A stretch of 64,000 nucleotides of DNA from Morinoia aosen (lineage: Eukaryota; Arthropoda; Malacostraca; Amphipoda; Talitridae): assembly GCA_030386875.1 (NCBI GenBank), contig CM059558.1, positions 10,673,501 to 10,737,500 on the forward strand. Direction: 5' to 3'. The translations under genes and the position numbers were made by a program. Positions within the stretch are counted from its first letter, which is position 1, and the number at the start of each line of letters is the position of its first letter. The notes under the pieces were generated by a model. That model saw only the letters and a program-made list of their open reading frames with translations, had not been told where the DNA came from and did not search any database. Shown here in pieces: positions 1 to 11,095 of the stretch.

Positions 1-1480
1 TAGGGGTGAACAAGCATAAAGGACACTTGAAAATGATTGGAACCGAAAAATAACCAAAATTTAGGAAAGAGAAAAAATTTAAAAGTGGTTAAAATTTAGG
101 TATTTGAAAATTACCACGTTGTTGAAATATTGGCGCGCAGTGATTGGAGGAAATGCGTATCGCAGGAAAAAGGCGAAAATGAATTGTGTTTCTTTTCAGC
201 ATAGTTATTTGATGTAATCTTGATTATGTAATCTTAAGTTTAAGCTTGCTGTGTGGTTTTTAAGTATCGATGCGTAAAAATCCTTATAATTTCTTAATTA
301 ATTAATTAATGGAATTTGTTTAAACTATTTTTACTTAAAGGCTGTTTTTAGTTCAAATAATAGTGTTTTTGGTTGCGTTTTCGAATTCCTTGCGAATATT
401 TTCAATGTTTTCAATATGTATTTTAAATTGCGGTATTTCCTATAATTGATGGGTATTTGCGGAATGTACTTTTTTAATTCGAATTGAGTTTCTTCGGTTA
501 TGTTGAAAAAAAATGACTGTTGCGTCGTTTTTTGCTTATGCTATTTTGCTTATGCTATTTTAATGATTAAGGCGTTTTAATTTTTGTTCTTTCCTATATT
601 CCGTATAACCCTATGTTATCCTGTAATCCTATCGTACAATCCTATGCGTGTTAAAAGTTTGCTCTACTCTCTCTGATTCGGATTGCGGTAACAAGATGTT
701 AAAAAATTACCGGTTTTGTTTTCTTTTAAAAAAAAGGTGTAAAACGTTTGTGAAGTGTTTAGTATTTTTTGACATGTTGCGTTGCGTAAATTCATTTTTT
801 TGTGTAATTCTAAAACATTTACTTTATCGTGTTCCTTTTATTGGCGTTTTTAATATAAATAATAAATCATTAATGTTCTAATGGTAATGGCGAATGTTTT
901 TATTTTTTTTTAGAAATGTTTTATGCGACTTGAATTTACTTTTGATCTCTAGCATGATTACACTTTTTTGGGCTGCGGTTCTTTTATTCTTGGTCTATTC
1001 TTCTATTCTTTTAATCATTTTTGGTAAGATAGACGGTTCTTCCTTAACCATTTTTTAACTGTGCGTTCTTTAGTTAGGATTCAATAACCATAATATATCG
1101 AGTTTTTAACAAACAGGGTTACATATCAGTGTGTTCTTGCTTTAGCTACCCTGTTTATTGCTTGTTTTTTGCGATACATATGATAATGCTTGGTTGGTAA
1201 AGTAGTGAAATTGTTTAATAACTTTTAGCTTTTCAATGGCATGAGTTGCGGGACATTTAAAGTAATTTAGCATAAATACGTTTTAGAACGAGGCTGTTGC
1301 AAATAATTAATAGCGTTACCTTTCACTTAAACTTATCGTCTAATAATTTTTTTTTCTTTTTCTTTTTTAAAATCAAGTGTTTAACTTTTTGATTGCGTGT
1401 AAAATTGTCCCACGATCTCCGTTAGTTCTTCGAATTATTGAGTTTAGTTTAACCGTTTTAATTTTGGGTTATTACTCACT
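1..1480. other. AT-rich stretch with no recognised gene
   Basis: Very AT-rich sequence with only short incidental reading frames (for example a Phe/Cys-rich frame at 648-881 with no motif). I see no repeat, splice-bounded exon or transposon signature here. It is the 5' flank of the non-LTR fragment that follows. Confidence 0.5.
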
Positions 1481-1499
1481 CCAGCATTACGGGGGGGTG

Positions 1500-2930
1500 C
1501 TATGTACGAGTGTTGCCGTACATGTCTGTATCTGGATGGTGTATCTGGAAGGTGAAGATGTATATTGGGCATTTATGGATCTAGAGAAGGCGTATGACAG
1601 AGTGGACCGTGAGGCTCTATGGCAAGTTGTAAGCTAGTATGGAGTGGGTGGGAGACTGTTGAATGCGATCAAGAGTTTCTACGTTGATAGCAGAGAATGT
1701 GTGAGAGTAGGGAATGAGGTGAGTGAGTGGTTCCCAGTTGTGACAAGGTGTGAGACAGGGTTGTGTGATGCCGCCGTGGTTGTTTAATTTGTTTATGGAT
1801 GGTGTGGTGAGAGAAGTGAATGCCAGAGTGCTGGGAAAAGGTGCGCAGTTGGTGAGACAAAATGGTATGTATTGGGAAGTGTGTCAGCTGTTGTTTGCAT
1901 ATGATACAGCGCTTGTGGCTGATTCAGAGGAAAAACTGAGGAGACTGGTTGCAGAGTATGGTAGAGTGTGCGAAAGGCGTAAATTGCGGGTGAATGTGAA
2001 TAAAAGTAAGGTGATGAGATGTTCAAGAGGTGGAGTGTTTGGATCTTTGGATGTGAGGATGAATGGTGAAGTGTTAGAGGAGGTGGAGCATTTTAGGTAC
2101 CTCGGGTCAGATGTGGCGGTTAAGGATAGTATGGAAGTGAAAGTGAGGCATCGAGTGAGTGAAGGCTGTAAGACATTGGGTGCAATGAGGAAAGTGTTTG
2201 AATGCAGGAGTTTGAGTATGATTGCTAAGAGGGGACTGTAAGAAAGCTTGATCGTGCCAGTTTTGTTGTATGGAGCTGAGTCCTGGGGGTTAAGAGCAGC
2301 TGAGAGGAGGAAGTTGGATGTGTTTGCGATGAAGTGTTTGAGGAGTATGTATGGAGTTACAAGAAGAGATAAGATCAAGAATGAGTTGGGTAGGGGGCAG
2401 ACGGGTGTTATCAAAAAGTAGAGCAGGCGAGTGAATGAAAGAGGACTTGGATGGTTTGGGTATGTTGAAAGAATGAATGTTGAGCGGCTGATGAAAAATA
2501 TTTATACGTCGGAAGTGAGTGGGTTTAGAGTGCGAGGTAGACCACGGATGAGTTGGATGGATGGGGTGAAACGTGCTCTGTATGAAAGGGGTCTGACTGT
2601 GGACGTGGCGAGAGGGATGACTGCGGACAGAAGTGAGTGGGGGCAGTGTGTAAGAAGGTAATTTTATATATGACGCGGTACTGAAAGTTGCCCGCAAGTG
2701 ATGGGGTTGACCTGTCCTGCGCGGGGGGAGGGGCTGCTCTCAATGAAGCGGTCGGGGTAAACCAGCTATGACTGTCAGGCCTGACTGTGGAAGGTGGTTG
2801 TGCTGGGCTGCTGCTGATCCTGGCAGTCTGGGGCGACCGGTGCTGCCTCTCTCGCCTCCTGGTGCTATGAGGGATGATTGTGGCCTGCTGTCGGCTACCC
2901 TTCCATAGGGAGGAGAAGCCTGGTATATGT
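1500..2930 (+). mobile_element. Non-LTR retrotransposon, degenerate RT fragment
   Basis: Reverse transcriptase of a LINE, without an endonuclease domain. The frame around 1549-1637 reads AFMDLEKAYDRVD (RT block with the first catalytic Asp) and ends in a stop. After a frameshift near 1740 the frame starting at 1750 reads RQGCVMPPWLFNLFMDG, then LLFAYDTALVADSEEKL, where family members have A-D-D. The second catalytic box therefore reads A-Y-D. Stops at about 2239 and 2419 interrupt the same frame, which continues through VLLYGAESWG to the C-terminal region GRPRMSWMDGVKRALYERGL and ends at 2661. A GC-richer tail to about 2930 ending in short tgta repeats looks like the 3' UTR. The copy is dead: no endonuclease, one frameshift, three stops and a mutated catalytic box. 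The RT clade is uncertain. Confidence 0.85.
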
Positions 2931-3022
2931 ATGTAAATTTATATTGAGACATATTAAGATTACTGAACACGAAAGGACTAGAATTGTAATTTGAGGGGTA
3001 AATAAGGTAGAGCACTACAAAC

Positions 3023-3270
3023 TAAAATGCTTTTGTTGTGTTGAGGACCTTTTTTCATGTCACTGCTGTCCTGTTTTTCAACACTTACTACTTTCTTCTT
3101 CAACTTCGACCTTTTTTCACGAACTTCTTACTCAACTAATTGTTTTTATCCCCCTTATGCATATACATATTCCGTGTTCCCTTACCTCCATACTAAATGG
3201 TGCCCTCTTCTTTCCTTTTTTTGGATCGCATTTATTTTGCGGCGTATATGGAGGTTAAACTAAGTAACAA
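3023..3270 (+). repeat. Dispersed repeat family R1, copy 1 (partial)
   Basis: Contains the R1 body: GTCCTGTTTTTCA followed by an ACTACTTTCTTCTTCAACTT-type stretch, then a CCATACTAAATGGTGCC segment and a GGAGG-TTAA-like end. The same order recurs at 51.0, 52.9, 54.5 and 58.7 kb (+) and at 9.9 and 12.3 kb (-). It lacks the 5' head found in the longer copies. The family type (SINE or MITE) is not clear. Confidence 0.7.
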
Positions 3271-4475
3271 TTATCTTTCGTTATAGTAATGCAAATAAAG
3301 GGATATATTCATACAAAATTTTTGTATCAAAAACTGGCAGCTCGGTTGCAACGTTTAAAAACGAATTAGCATTGCAGTGGGTAGAATCGATATTATAATG
3401 CTATTATGAATAATCTGTTTTTTCTTTCAGGAACTGGTTATTCTTAAATATATATATGAGTATAGCATGAACGTCAGTCCTCAATGTTACGTTTTAATAT
3501 CAGTTTGTTTTACTCACACAACATTGTCACGAAACTGACTTGGCTACTGTTACCTATCTGCATTCGTAGTGAGGGATCTCAACCTCATAGTAGAAGTGAA
3601 AAATGAAACAACAGAGAAGAAAACAAAGAAAGGAGAAATGTTAGGAGAAGGGGAAAAGTAAAGAAATTAGCTACTGATCTGCTCACCCACACCAGTACCT
3701 CAGGTAAAAACGGGAAATGAAAACACCTGACTTGTGTTTATACTTTATTCAAGTGCTAATGTTGAACACGTGATTGACATGAAGTGCCCTCAGCAGACAC
3801 TGAGCAAATTACGAAACACAATTCTAGTAAATTACTTGCGGGCACTTTGTAACGCAACCCTACCAAGGCAACCTAGAAAGAAACACATTCTATCCACCCC
3901 TAGGTTATCACAGCACGCGCGAATAAGCACAGTTAACATATGTCAAATAACACATGGCTCCTATCAATCAAGCTGCACGAACAAAGATGATGAAATAGCG
4001 CCGGTTTCTTTCTTATCTTTCGGCGCCTGAGCAAAATACTGCCACGCTAGAAACTTCCCTTTGTGTAGATGCCGGCTGAGCTCCCTTTTGTGCTCAGGAG
4101 TTTCATGACGACAACTCGGTGTGTCGCCCAACGATCGGGGGAGAATCATCGTCGTTCTTGCATTGCTGCGATGTAGTCCCCCAAGTGACACAGTCTCCCA
4201 AGCTGTGTCGAGAGCCCTTGGTTACAGAGAGCACCCAGGCTGCGGCGATAAAACCCACCCTCTTGGGAACAATAAACAGGGCTGCATAATCCATATTTCC
4301 AAGACATGAATTCATTAAAACCCATTTGATCCCCAAACTAATTTAAAAGATTCTCACTAGGTTCCAATCGAACATACTGAAATATTCATTTTCCCTCTGA
4401 ATGCATGCTTAAAACGAAGTACATTAATTCCGAACATTTTACTTGACAGACAATCTAGCCTTTCCCCACACAATG
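3271..4475. other. No recognised gene
   Basis: The segment 3960-4280 is distinctly more GC-rich than its surroundings and carries overlapping open frames on both strands (65-77 codons). None has a domain I recognise, and no credible splice pattern stands out. It could be a decayed exon or transposon piece. Confidence 0.4.
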
Positions 4476-4705
4476 AATTTTAACTAACTCTCGCCCCACA
4501 TTTTAATTTCACTGTGTTAACCAAAGAATCCCATTCAAATGAATTTCCTCTGAGAAATAACAGCACCTTAGAATTTTACCCAACTCTCTCCCCATATTTT
4601 AATTTCACTGTGTTAAACAAAGAATCCCATTCAAAGGAATAACCTCTGAGAAATAATCACACCCCAGAATTTCACCCAACTCATATTTTAATTTCACTAT
4701 GTTAA
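4476..4705. repeat. Tandem repeat, unit about 110 bp, 2.3 copies
   Basis: The segment TTTTAATTTCACTGTGTTAA, followed by a CAAAGAATCCCATTCAAA-type stretch and CCTCTGAGAAATAA, occurs twice and then begins a third time before the sequence changes near 4700. The units differ by several substitutions, so the array is not recent. Confidence 0.8.
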
Positions 4706-5470
4706 GGGGGTCCTCCCAGAAAATTTGAATTTTGATCCGATTGGTCTGAAATTCAGCCATTATATGTATTTTTGAAAGAAAAACATATTTTAATTGGGAA
4801 CTTTTATGATTTAGGCCTTAGTTTTTCCGAAAAATTTGATATATTAGTTTTTTGAGTCATTTCTATACATATTTCGAAGGAATAGAAGTCATTGAGTTTT
4901 TACGCTAGAACAAAGGTATATTCAGGTATTTTGTATTTGAATCTTCTTTTTCTTATATACGCAATATTTTACCAAAATCGTAAAATGAATTTTTGGTTTT
5001 GAATTATGATAAAAAATTAGAATGTAAATATTGGAAAAATAGGAATATATTTTTGTTAGAAATGTTTCAAGGATTCTAAAACTGTCTTTTTTTTCTTTCT
5101 AGCATAAAAAACAATGACCTATTATTTTGAATTTTGAAAGTAAGTAGCTTTACAGTACAGGCTAAAAACAAAATTTTTTGTTGAAGTGTAATATAATGAA
5201 AAATTATGTAATTGAATGCTGTTTCTATTTTCATTTCGATAATCCCCATGAATAACTTAATATTCACACTGTGAATTGCAATTTCCATGAAAAAAAATTA
5301 GAAATAAATTTCATCTTAAAAATTATGAAATTTTTTATTTTCAGTCTGATTCCCATGAAATTTGAATATAATATGCAACTTTCGCAAAGAAACACAATTT
5401 CCTCCTCCTCCATACATTTTTTTATTCAGGCCTTAGTTTTTGAAAAAATTCGACATATAGGTTTTTAGTC
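4704..5470. repeat. Dispersed palindromic repeat R2, copy 1
   Basis: Shares a long, diverged stretch with 53441-54470. Both begin AAGGG-G/A-G, followed by CCTCCC and a GATCCGATTGG/GACCCGATTGG segment, and both carry repeated GGCCTTAGTTTTT blocks. Part of the unit is self-complementary: the block with AATAGAAGTCATTGA and CGCTAGAACAAA returns in inverted form around 5085-5140. This suggests an old fold-back, non-autonomous DNA element. A third, shorter relative lies near 45.87-46.07 kb. No coding potential. Confidence 0.6.
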
Positions 5471-5476
5471 TATAAT

Positions 5477-5806
5477 TGCCGTAGCAATTATGAAATAGGA
5501 AACTTGTTTTCATTTATTCGATACGCGTTTTCGATTTTTGACTTTATTATATGAACGGTTTCGAATAGTTTTGTATAATATAAAGAGCTGAAACAAAAAT
5601 GAACAGATATTAAAATTACAAAGCGAAAACGAATATAAATTGCATGGAAGGAAGAAGGTTTCAATATGCAGAACATGGTAGAATATTTAACCAACCTCCA
5701 CACCGTCCGGAAACAGAATGAACTTATCCAGGCGCCGAGTTCAACCGAAGTCAAGTTCGTCGGTACAGATTACGAAAAAAAGGTACAAAAGCGGACGGCA
5801 CTTACA
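5477..5806 (-). repeat. 3' LTR of the BEL/Pao element
   Basis: Direct repeat of the LTR at 9334-9663. A short frame through it (5666 onward) is only LTR sequence and recurs in the other LTR; it is not a gene. Confidence 0.9.
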
Positions 5807-6184
5807 CCAGCCCCTAAATTTTACACAAAATTTACCAGAGTACAATTTACTCTATATCTAATATTACCGCAATTGCATTGCCGATTCATCACAATTTTAT
5901 TCGTATCCAAGTAGCCTTTCACAAGAGGTACTTAACCCAATGAGCTATATTAGTTCAACAACTAGACGTCAAATCTCTCGGTTTCGTACATTACAAATCT
6001 AATCAATAACTAGCAAAATACAAATTTTTGCATTTTTAGAAGCTCGGTGCGTGAAATACAATTTTAACAATAGGTCTTTCAATTTCTACTGCACGGAACT
6101 TATTAGAGGAATCTTTATTTTTACAAACTTTAATTCATACAAGTCTAACAGTTCTTCGAATCTTGGAAAACCTTCGTTATTCTT

Positions 6185-6691
6185 CTAAGCAACCATTGAT
6201 TGCGAGGAAGTTGGCTGTCTGCGACTAAGAGCGAGATCGTTTTTAGCCAGAGATCGAGCAGAGTGCGACCACTTCTGTCGCTCTTGTAGCAGGTTTGATG
6301 TGAGCGCTTCATAATCCTCTGGACTATCGAGTTTGTAGTTTTGAACCGGAGAAACTAGCGGGTAGGACTTCTCGATGACGTCCTGTTTTCTGAACCACGT
6401 CGATGAACAGGACAAGGATTTTGCCGTAGCTCCACGACTATTTGAGTCAGCAGGATTCCTTTCGGAAGGTACGTAATGCCAGTTGCAATTGTTGGAACAA
6501 TTTCTTATATAAGCTACTCTGTCAGTGATAAATCTTTGAAGTTGTTTCTCTGTGAGGCTTAATTTATCTTCGTTTATATTCCAGTTCAAACCCAGAGTTT
6601 TTTCTGGCGGTGTAGAATGAACTTTGAAAATTATTTTCTCCAAATTTGCCGACATTTCCTCCGATGATGAATTCTGAAGCAAGTACTTCAT
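6185..6691 (-). pseudogene. pol: BEL/Pao pol remnant: RT end joined to post-RNase H region
   Basis: A 168-codon frame, in frame with the upstream ORF but separated by one stop. It starts with the end of RT (PPEKTLGLNWNINEDKL resembles the LGL/IxWN motif of BEL elements) and soon reaches RVAYIRN, then WHYVPSERNPADSNSRG, the conserved block after RNase H. The intervening RNase H core is missing, and the frame ends before any zinc-binding or catalytic part of integrase. No integrase remains between here and the 3' LTR. The copy could only move, if at all, with proteins supplied in trans. Confidence 0.85.
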
Positions 6692-6721
6692 ATCCTTGGC
6701 CTTTATTGGTAAGCAGGATTC

Positions 6722-8674
6722 TTAGTTACCAGTTTTCAATTTTTTCTTGCTAGAACTTATTATCTGTAATTTATGCTTATCTTCGGACGATATCCCTGTG
6801 TCGAGTGAAGTATCTTCGTAATCTTTGTTGAAAGAGTTTTCAATTTGTTCGTGCAAGTAGGGTTCCCGTTTTACAGTTATCTTGTTACTTATAGATTTCA
6901 CTTTTTCTCGAATAACAGGACCGTTAAGAGCCCAGCCAAGACTGTGTAACGAAGCGTAGGGTTCATCGGGTTCCCGGTCGACGATTTGTAGAGGCTTCAC
7001 GACCGACGGTACGTTCATACCGAGTAGTAGAGTAATTGGTTGAGCGGTGAAATTGAACGGGACATCTCTCAGGTATTCATATTCTTCAATGTAGTCGTTG
7101 GAAGGTATGTCTGCAGCTGAGAATGGCCATTGAGCCTCACTTCTTGTGTAAACGTCTGGTATGACAATGCTGTTATTTCCGTCGATATCACTTATTATCA
7201 GATTGTTCATCACTTGAGTTTTCGTTTTCTTACGAGCATTTTCAATGGTTGGTAATGTCACTTTAGTTTCAGTAGTTTTAATGCCAAGCTTGTCAATTAT
7301 ATCTTCTTTAACCCAGCAGTCAGATGAGCAGTTATCGATAGCAACGTTAACAAAAAGTTCTTCTTTACCACCGAGTATTTTTATTCGTGCAGGAGTCACG
7401 GGGTGAAAAACCTTGCGTTCGTTGATACCAGCCCCAGCAGAGGTACCGGAGCGGATGGAGCAGGCCTTCGAGTCGTTCACTTCAACAGATAAGTTCTGAG
7501 TTTGATAGTTAGAATACTTTTCTTTATTATTCATGTGTAAAACAGTCGGGTGTCTTCCTTTACAATGGTCACACTGTAATCTATTTCTGCAGTTTTTCGA
7601 CAAGTGATTTCTCTTCAGACATCCGAAGCAAAGGCCCGTAGTTCTTACAAACGTTGATTTTTCTTCTGCAGGCAATTTTTCGAAAATGAGACACGAATTC
7701 AAGGTATGGTTAGTTCGGTGGCAATATTCACATTTGGGTAAAGTGTCACTTTTTCCATATTCATTACATGTAAACTTGAATTTTGCCTCTGGCTGCTCAC
7801 TGTCGCCCGTTTTAGATGTTAGAACTTTATTCGCGTTACTAACCTCAAAGTTTCTTCCAACAGGCTGTGCGTCGTCGAGTTGGCCGTAGAGGGGCTGTTT
7901 CGTCACAGCTACTTCTTCGCGTATGAAGTCGACCACAACCTTGAATGTTACAAGATTGAAATTCTTCTGCACTTCATATGCCTTGCGTCTCCATCGTTCT
8001 CTTAATTTGTACGGGAGCTTCGATACTATGTTTTTTATTTCTTGAGGTGTTTGCAGTTGATTCGCCCAGGTCATGTTTTCCAAGTAATGATGGCAATTTA
8101 ACAAAAATAGAGAATACTCTTCGAGATCGTCTACACTTTCAGACTTGATTGGAGGCCACCTGCTCAACTTGTCAATATACGCTGAAGAAACTTTGAATTC
8201 GTTTTCATACTCTTCCTTCAATAGTTTTTTAGCTTTCCGAAATGATGTAGCAGGGTCGTAGTGGCAGCAGCTTTTGACTAATTTCTGTGCTTTTCCGCTT
8301 GTATATTGCTCAAGGTACGCAATTTTATCCGCGTCGTCATCGCATTTCGTTTCGATTACGCGCTCGAAATTAGTTATAAAGGATTTAAATTCGGTAGTCT
8401 CTTCCCCTGAGAACGTTTTTATTTCCTTTTTGGGTAGCAGTGTTCGTTCTTGTAAGCGGGCAAGTGTCGAAAATATGTGATATTGTCGACGTAGAATTGC
8501 AGCAAGATCAGAGTCACGATTTCTATCTTGGTCTATTCGTTTAGAAAATTCTTGTTTATCATCTTCAAGTGCCACATTTCTTTCATCAGAGGGCTCCACA
8601 TATGCTTCGTTTACGTCTATCTTTGATAATTCGTTTTCTAGGATTGTCATTTCTTGCTCTTCTTGTTCCTGCAA
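6722..8674 (-). pseudogene. gag-pol: BEL/Pao gag core, zinc knuckles and protease
   Basis: A 650-codon frame. Residues of about 80-270 match the DUF1759-type gag core (FKSFITNFERVIE, then a YLEQYTSGKAQKLV segment). Residues of about 310-385 hold paired Cys/His knuckles (CEYCHRTNHTLNSC, CFGCLKRNHLSKNC, CDHCKGRHPTVLH). The following part (about 430-560) corresponds to the DUF1758 aspartic protease: AIDNCSSDCWV sits where many relatives have D-x-G-S, so the catalytic triad reads D-N-C. It continues to LLGMNVPSVV and YASLHSLGWALNGPV, the usual lead-in to RT. It stops at 6722-6724, where RT should begin. The next 11 codons are in the same frame, so a stop plus a large deletion separates it from the downstream fragment. 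Confidence 0.88.
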
Positions 8675-9210
8675 AATTCATTTTGTCTCTGTTTCAATTT
8701 CATCATTTCTTCTTCTTGCTTCAGTTCTTCTTCGAACTTTCTTCTTTTCAGCTCAAGTTCTTCCTTTTGAATTACTTTCAATTTCCTGTTGGCTTCTTTA
8801 CTAGCGCCAATCTTCGCTTTCATTTGCGCTAGTTGTATCTTTGCCGAAGTCGCAGAGCCTGAAGATCTACGTGATGTGCTACTTGCAGCTGTAGGATGTT
8901 GCTTGGTAGGGTAGAGTAAATTTTCGACTTTGGTTCTGAATTTAGTAATGTTTTCAATGTGAGACTCGAGCCAGATTAGAGAGTCATCATTCACACAAGC
9001 GGAGTACAAATTCTCAGTTCTAGTTAGGTACTCGGTATAAAGAGACTTAATGATGTTTAGATGCTCTGCTGGGTTCGACAGCAAGAATTCGATTTCTTTG
9101 CGTTTTTTCGTGACCGAGGCTAGCTTACCATATGGCAAGTTACTGGAAGAAGCAATTGGGCTCTCACCAGTCGTGTCATTAGAAGATATCGAAGCGCTGG
9201 GTTTGGGCAT
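8647..9210 (-). pseudogene. gag: BEL/Pao gag, N-terminal part
   Basis: A 187-residue frame that begins just inside the 5' LTR. Its second half is a strongly charged Lys/Glu/Gln helix (RKLKVIQKEELELKRRKFEE), consistent with the coiled coil that precedes the DUF1759 gag core in BEL/Pao elements. It ends in a different frame from the following ORF, with a 28-bp overlap. The natural reading passes from this frame to the next near 8670, so a one-base shift has split the original gag-pol frame. Programmed shifting is possible but less likely in a copy with other damage. Confidence 0.75.
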
Positions 9211-9333
9211 GCCGACGCCAGTCGCACCGCTTGCTTCGTCTTGCGATGGATTAGTTTTCGGCGGTGTTCGTTACATCTTGGAACTTTCACGGTGCACCAC
9301 GCTACTGCTCACTCCTATTCGAAACTATATAAT

Positions 9334-9663
9334 TGTCGTAGCAATTATGAAATAGGAAATTTGTTTTCATTTATTCGATACGCGTTTTCGATTTTTGACT
9401 TTATTATATGAACGGTTTCGAATAGTTTTGTATAATATAAAGAGCTGAAACAAAAAATGAACAGATATTAAATTACAAAGCGAAAACAAATATAAATTGC
9501 ATGGAAGGAAGAAGGTTTCAATATGCAGAAAATGGTAGAATATTTAACCTATCTCCACACCGTCCGGAAACAGAATGAACTTAGCCAGGCGCTGAGTTCA
9601 ACCGAAGTCAAGTTCGTCGGTACAGATTACGAAAAAAAGGTACAAAAGCGGACGGCACTTACA
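9334..9663 (-). repeat. 5' LTR of the BEL/Pao element
   Basis: A 330-bp direct repeat of 5477-5806. Read on the minus strand it starts TGTAAGTGCCG and ends near CTACGACA. It differs from its partner by scattered substitutions and two one-base indels, so the insertion is fairly young. Confidence 0.9.
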
Positions 9664-9934
9664 CAAATATCAACACGTGCACTACATTTTGGGACATATC
9701 ATATGTGTACCATTAGGTACATTAAATACCGGCATAAATGAATAGAATTTCCATTATTTCACTACCTTTTTTAGAATTGATTTGAACCTACCTGGTAAAA
9801 ATTATAGTACACTTTTATTTCTCACACCTTTTATAAAGGACAAGAATGGACTTGAGCAGTACAGTGAGTTTCTAAATTCTGCTACTCACAACTTAACCGA
9901 ACCAACCGTAGCAATCGCACAAACGTAGTCAACG
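9664..9934. other. Unassigned spacer
   Basis: A short AT-rich interval between the BEL element and an R1 copy. I see nothing in it beyond short frames. Confidence 0.4.
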
Positions 9935-10205
9935 TTTTAAGGGAACGCGGAATCTGTGCAGAAAGGGTATAAAAACAGTAAGTTGAGAAAAAAGTTCATG
10001 AAACCAGATCAAAGTTGAAGAAGAAAGTAGTAGGTTCTAAAAAACAGGACAGCAGTGAACCGAAAATATGTGGTCTTTTAAAATAACAAAAAATTTTATT
10101 TCAGCAAAAAGAAGGCTTACCTAACTCATAGCTCGGGCCTTCACATTTTCCTCCCTGGGAGCGCTAGCTCCCTAGGTACAATAGTTGTATCCCTCTGAGG
10201 AGTGT
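9935..10205 (-). repeat. Dispersed repeat R1, copy 2
   Basis: Minus-strand copy. It shows the head (complement of GATACAACTATTGTACC with flanking CCTCAGAGG-type bases at 10180-10205), the GAGCTCGGGCC-like segment, GGACAGCAGTGAACCGAAAA and a GATCAAAGTTGAAGAAGAAA block. It ends next to a mariner-like fold-back element at 10216. Confidence 0.75.
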
Positions 10206-10215
10206 CTACATTATA

Positions 10216-11091
10216 TCGCGTGTCCCACAAAAATGTCTCAGAGTTTTTAAATGATTATATCTCCGCTTTAAATTAACATATATAAGATGTATTTTTTCAC
10301 AATGAATTAAATTTTGTTTCCGTTTCGAATAGTCTAATTTTTTGAAAATCGTTTAATAACCACTTTACTGTGTTCGATTTACTGAAAGAGGTAGAAAATA
10401 TAATTGTTCTAAGGAAATGTTTTATAAACAACAACACTGGTGTTCTTCATTTCTCAATACTTACTGCTTATAATAATTTCACCATGATGTATCCTACATA
10501 CCACCAAGTATTTAAACTCTCTGAGAAGTTTTTTACTCCCTTATTTCATTATTTGAAGACACCTAAAATGCAATTCACTCTCGAACAAATAATTTTCATC
10601 GTATTGGAATATGAGGCAACGAAAAACTGTGAAAAAGTTCGAAGAGCAATTAATGAAAAATTTCCGGAAAGATACATGTCCGATAATAAAACTGTGTATC
10701 GTACAGTTAGAAAATTAGAAAGAAAACTAAATGCTCCTCTTACTTGTTCACAGTTTACCGTTGCTTCATATTCCCATACGAGGAAAATTTTTTGATCGGG
10801 AGTGAGCTGCATTTTAGGTGTCTTCAAATGATGAAATAAGGAAGTAAGTAATGTATTGAGAAATGAAGAACACCAGTGTTGTTTTGAAAACTTTTCCTAT
10901 GAGCCTGTTTCAGCACCTGTTTCAGCAAATCGATCACTGTAAAGTGGTTAGTAAACGATTTTCAAAAACCTAAATTATCCGAAAAGGGAACAAAATTCAT
11001 TGCATTGTGAAAAAAGACCTTTCAAATATGTTAATTTAAAGCGGATATACAATCATTTAGAAAGTCGGGGACATTTTTGTGGGACACCCGG
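10216..11091. mobile_element. Mariner-like fold-back element (two inverted 5' ends)
   Basis: About 876 bp with very long inverted arms (10216-10641 and about 10736-11091). The ends share GTGTCCCACAAAAATGTC next to TA dinucleotides, as expected for Tc1/mariner-type insertion. Both arms contain, in opposite orientation, the start of the same transposase (the plus arm reads MQFTLEQIIFIVLEYEATKN and the minus arm MQLTPDQKIFLVWEYEAT). The element is therefore two transposon 5' halves joined head to head rather than a simple MITE. The arms differ by many substitutions, so the fusion is old. Confidence 0.75.
10370..10795 (+). pseudogene. Transposase N-terminal HTH fragment (DUF4817-like)
   Basis: From the Met at 10568 the frame resembles the helix-turn-helix found at the start of many insect mariner-type transposases: FTLEQIIFIVLEYEATKN, then VRRAINEKFPERY, then NKTVYRTVRKLERK. 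The catalytic DDE/D domain is absent because the frame runs into the inverted arm. The residues before 10568 come from the untranslated part of the element. Confidence 0.55.
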
Positions 11092-11095
11092 TATA

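Larger units (their letters stand above)
5477..9663 (-). mobile_element. BEL/Pao LTR retrotransposon, internally deleted
   Basis: A 4.19-kb element on the minus strand, bounded by two 330-bp LTRs that differ at about 10 positions by eye (roughly 97% identical). In element order (from 9333 downward) come a gag start, a long frame with a gag core, CCHC zinc knuckles and a BEL-type protease region, then a short frame holding the end of RT fused to the region just after RNase H. Palm/fingers RT, the RNase H core and the entire integrase are missing. Autonomous BEL elements are usually 6 kb or longer. One frameshift (near 8670) and one stop (6722-6724) also break the polyprotein. The LTRs run TG...CA. 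I could not identify a clean target duplication (flanks ataat and caaat). Confidence 0.92.

Noticed and set aside
1793..2743. Minus-strand ORFs of up to 176 codons overlapping the LINE RT
   Set aside because: Shadows of the plus-strand reverse transcriptase frame; low-complexity Ser/Thr/His content.
4476..4705. CRISPR-like repeat-spacer structure
   Set aside because: Units of 110 bp are tandem and diverged, with no regular short repeat and spacer; the DNA is eukaryotic.
5666..5914. Short plus-strand ORFs in the LTRs (also 9523-9741)
   Set aside because: They share the LTR sequence and reading by duplication; they are part of non-coding LTRs.
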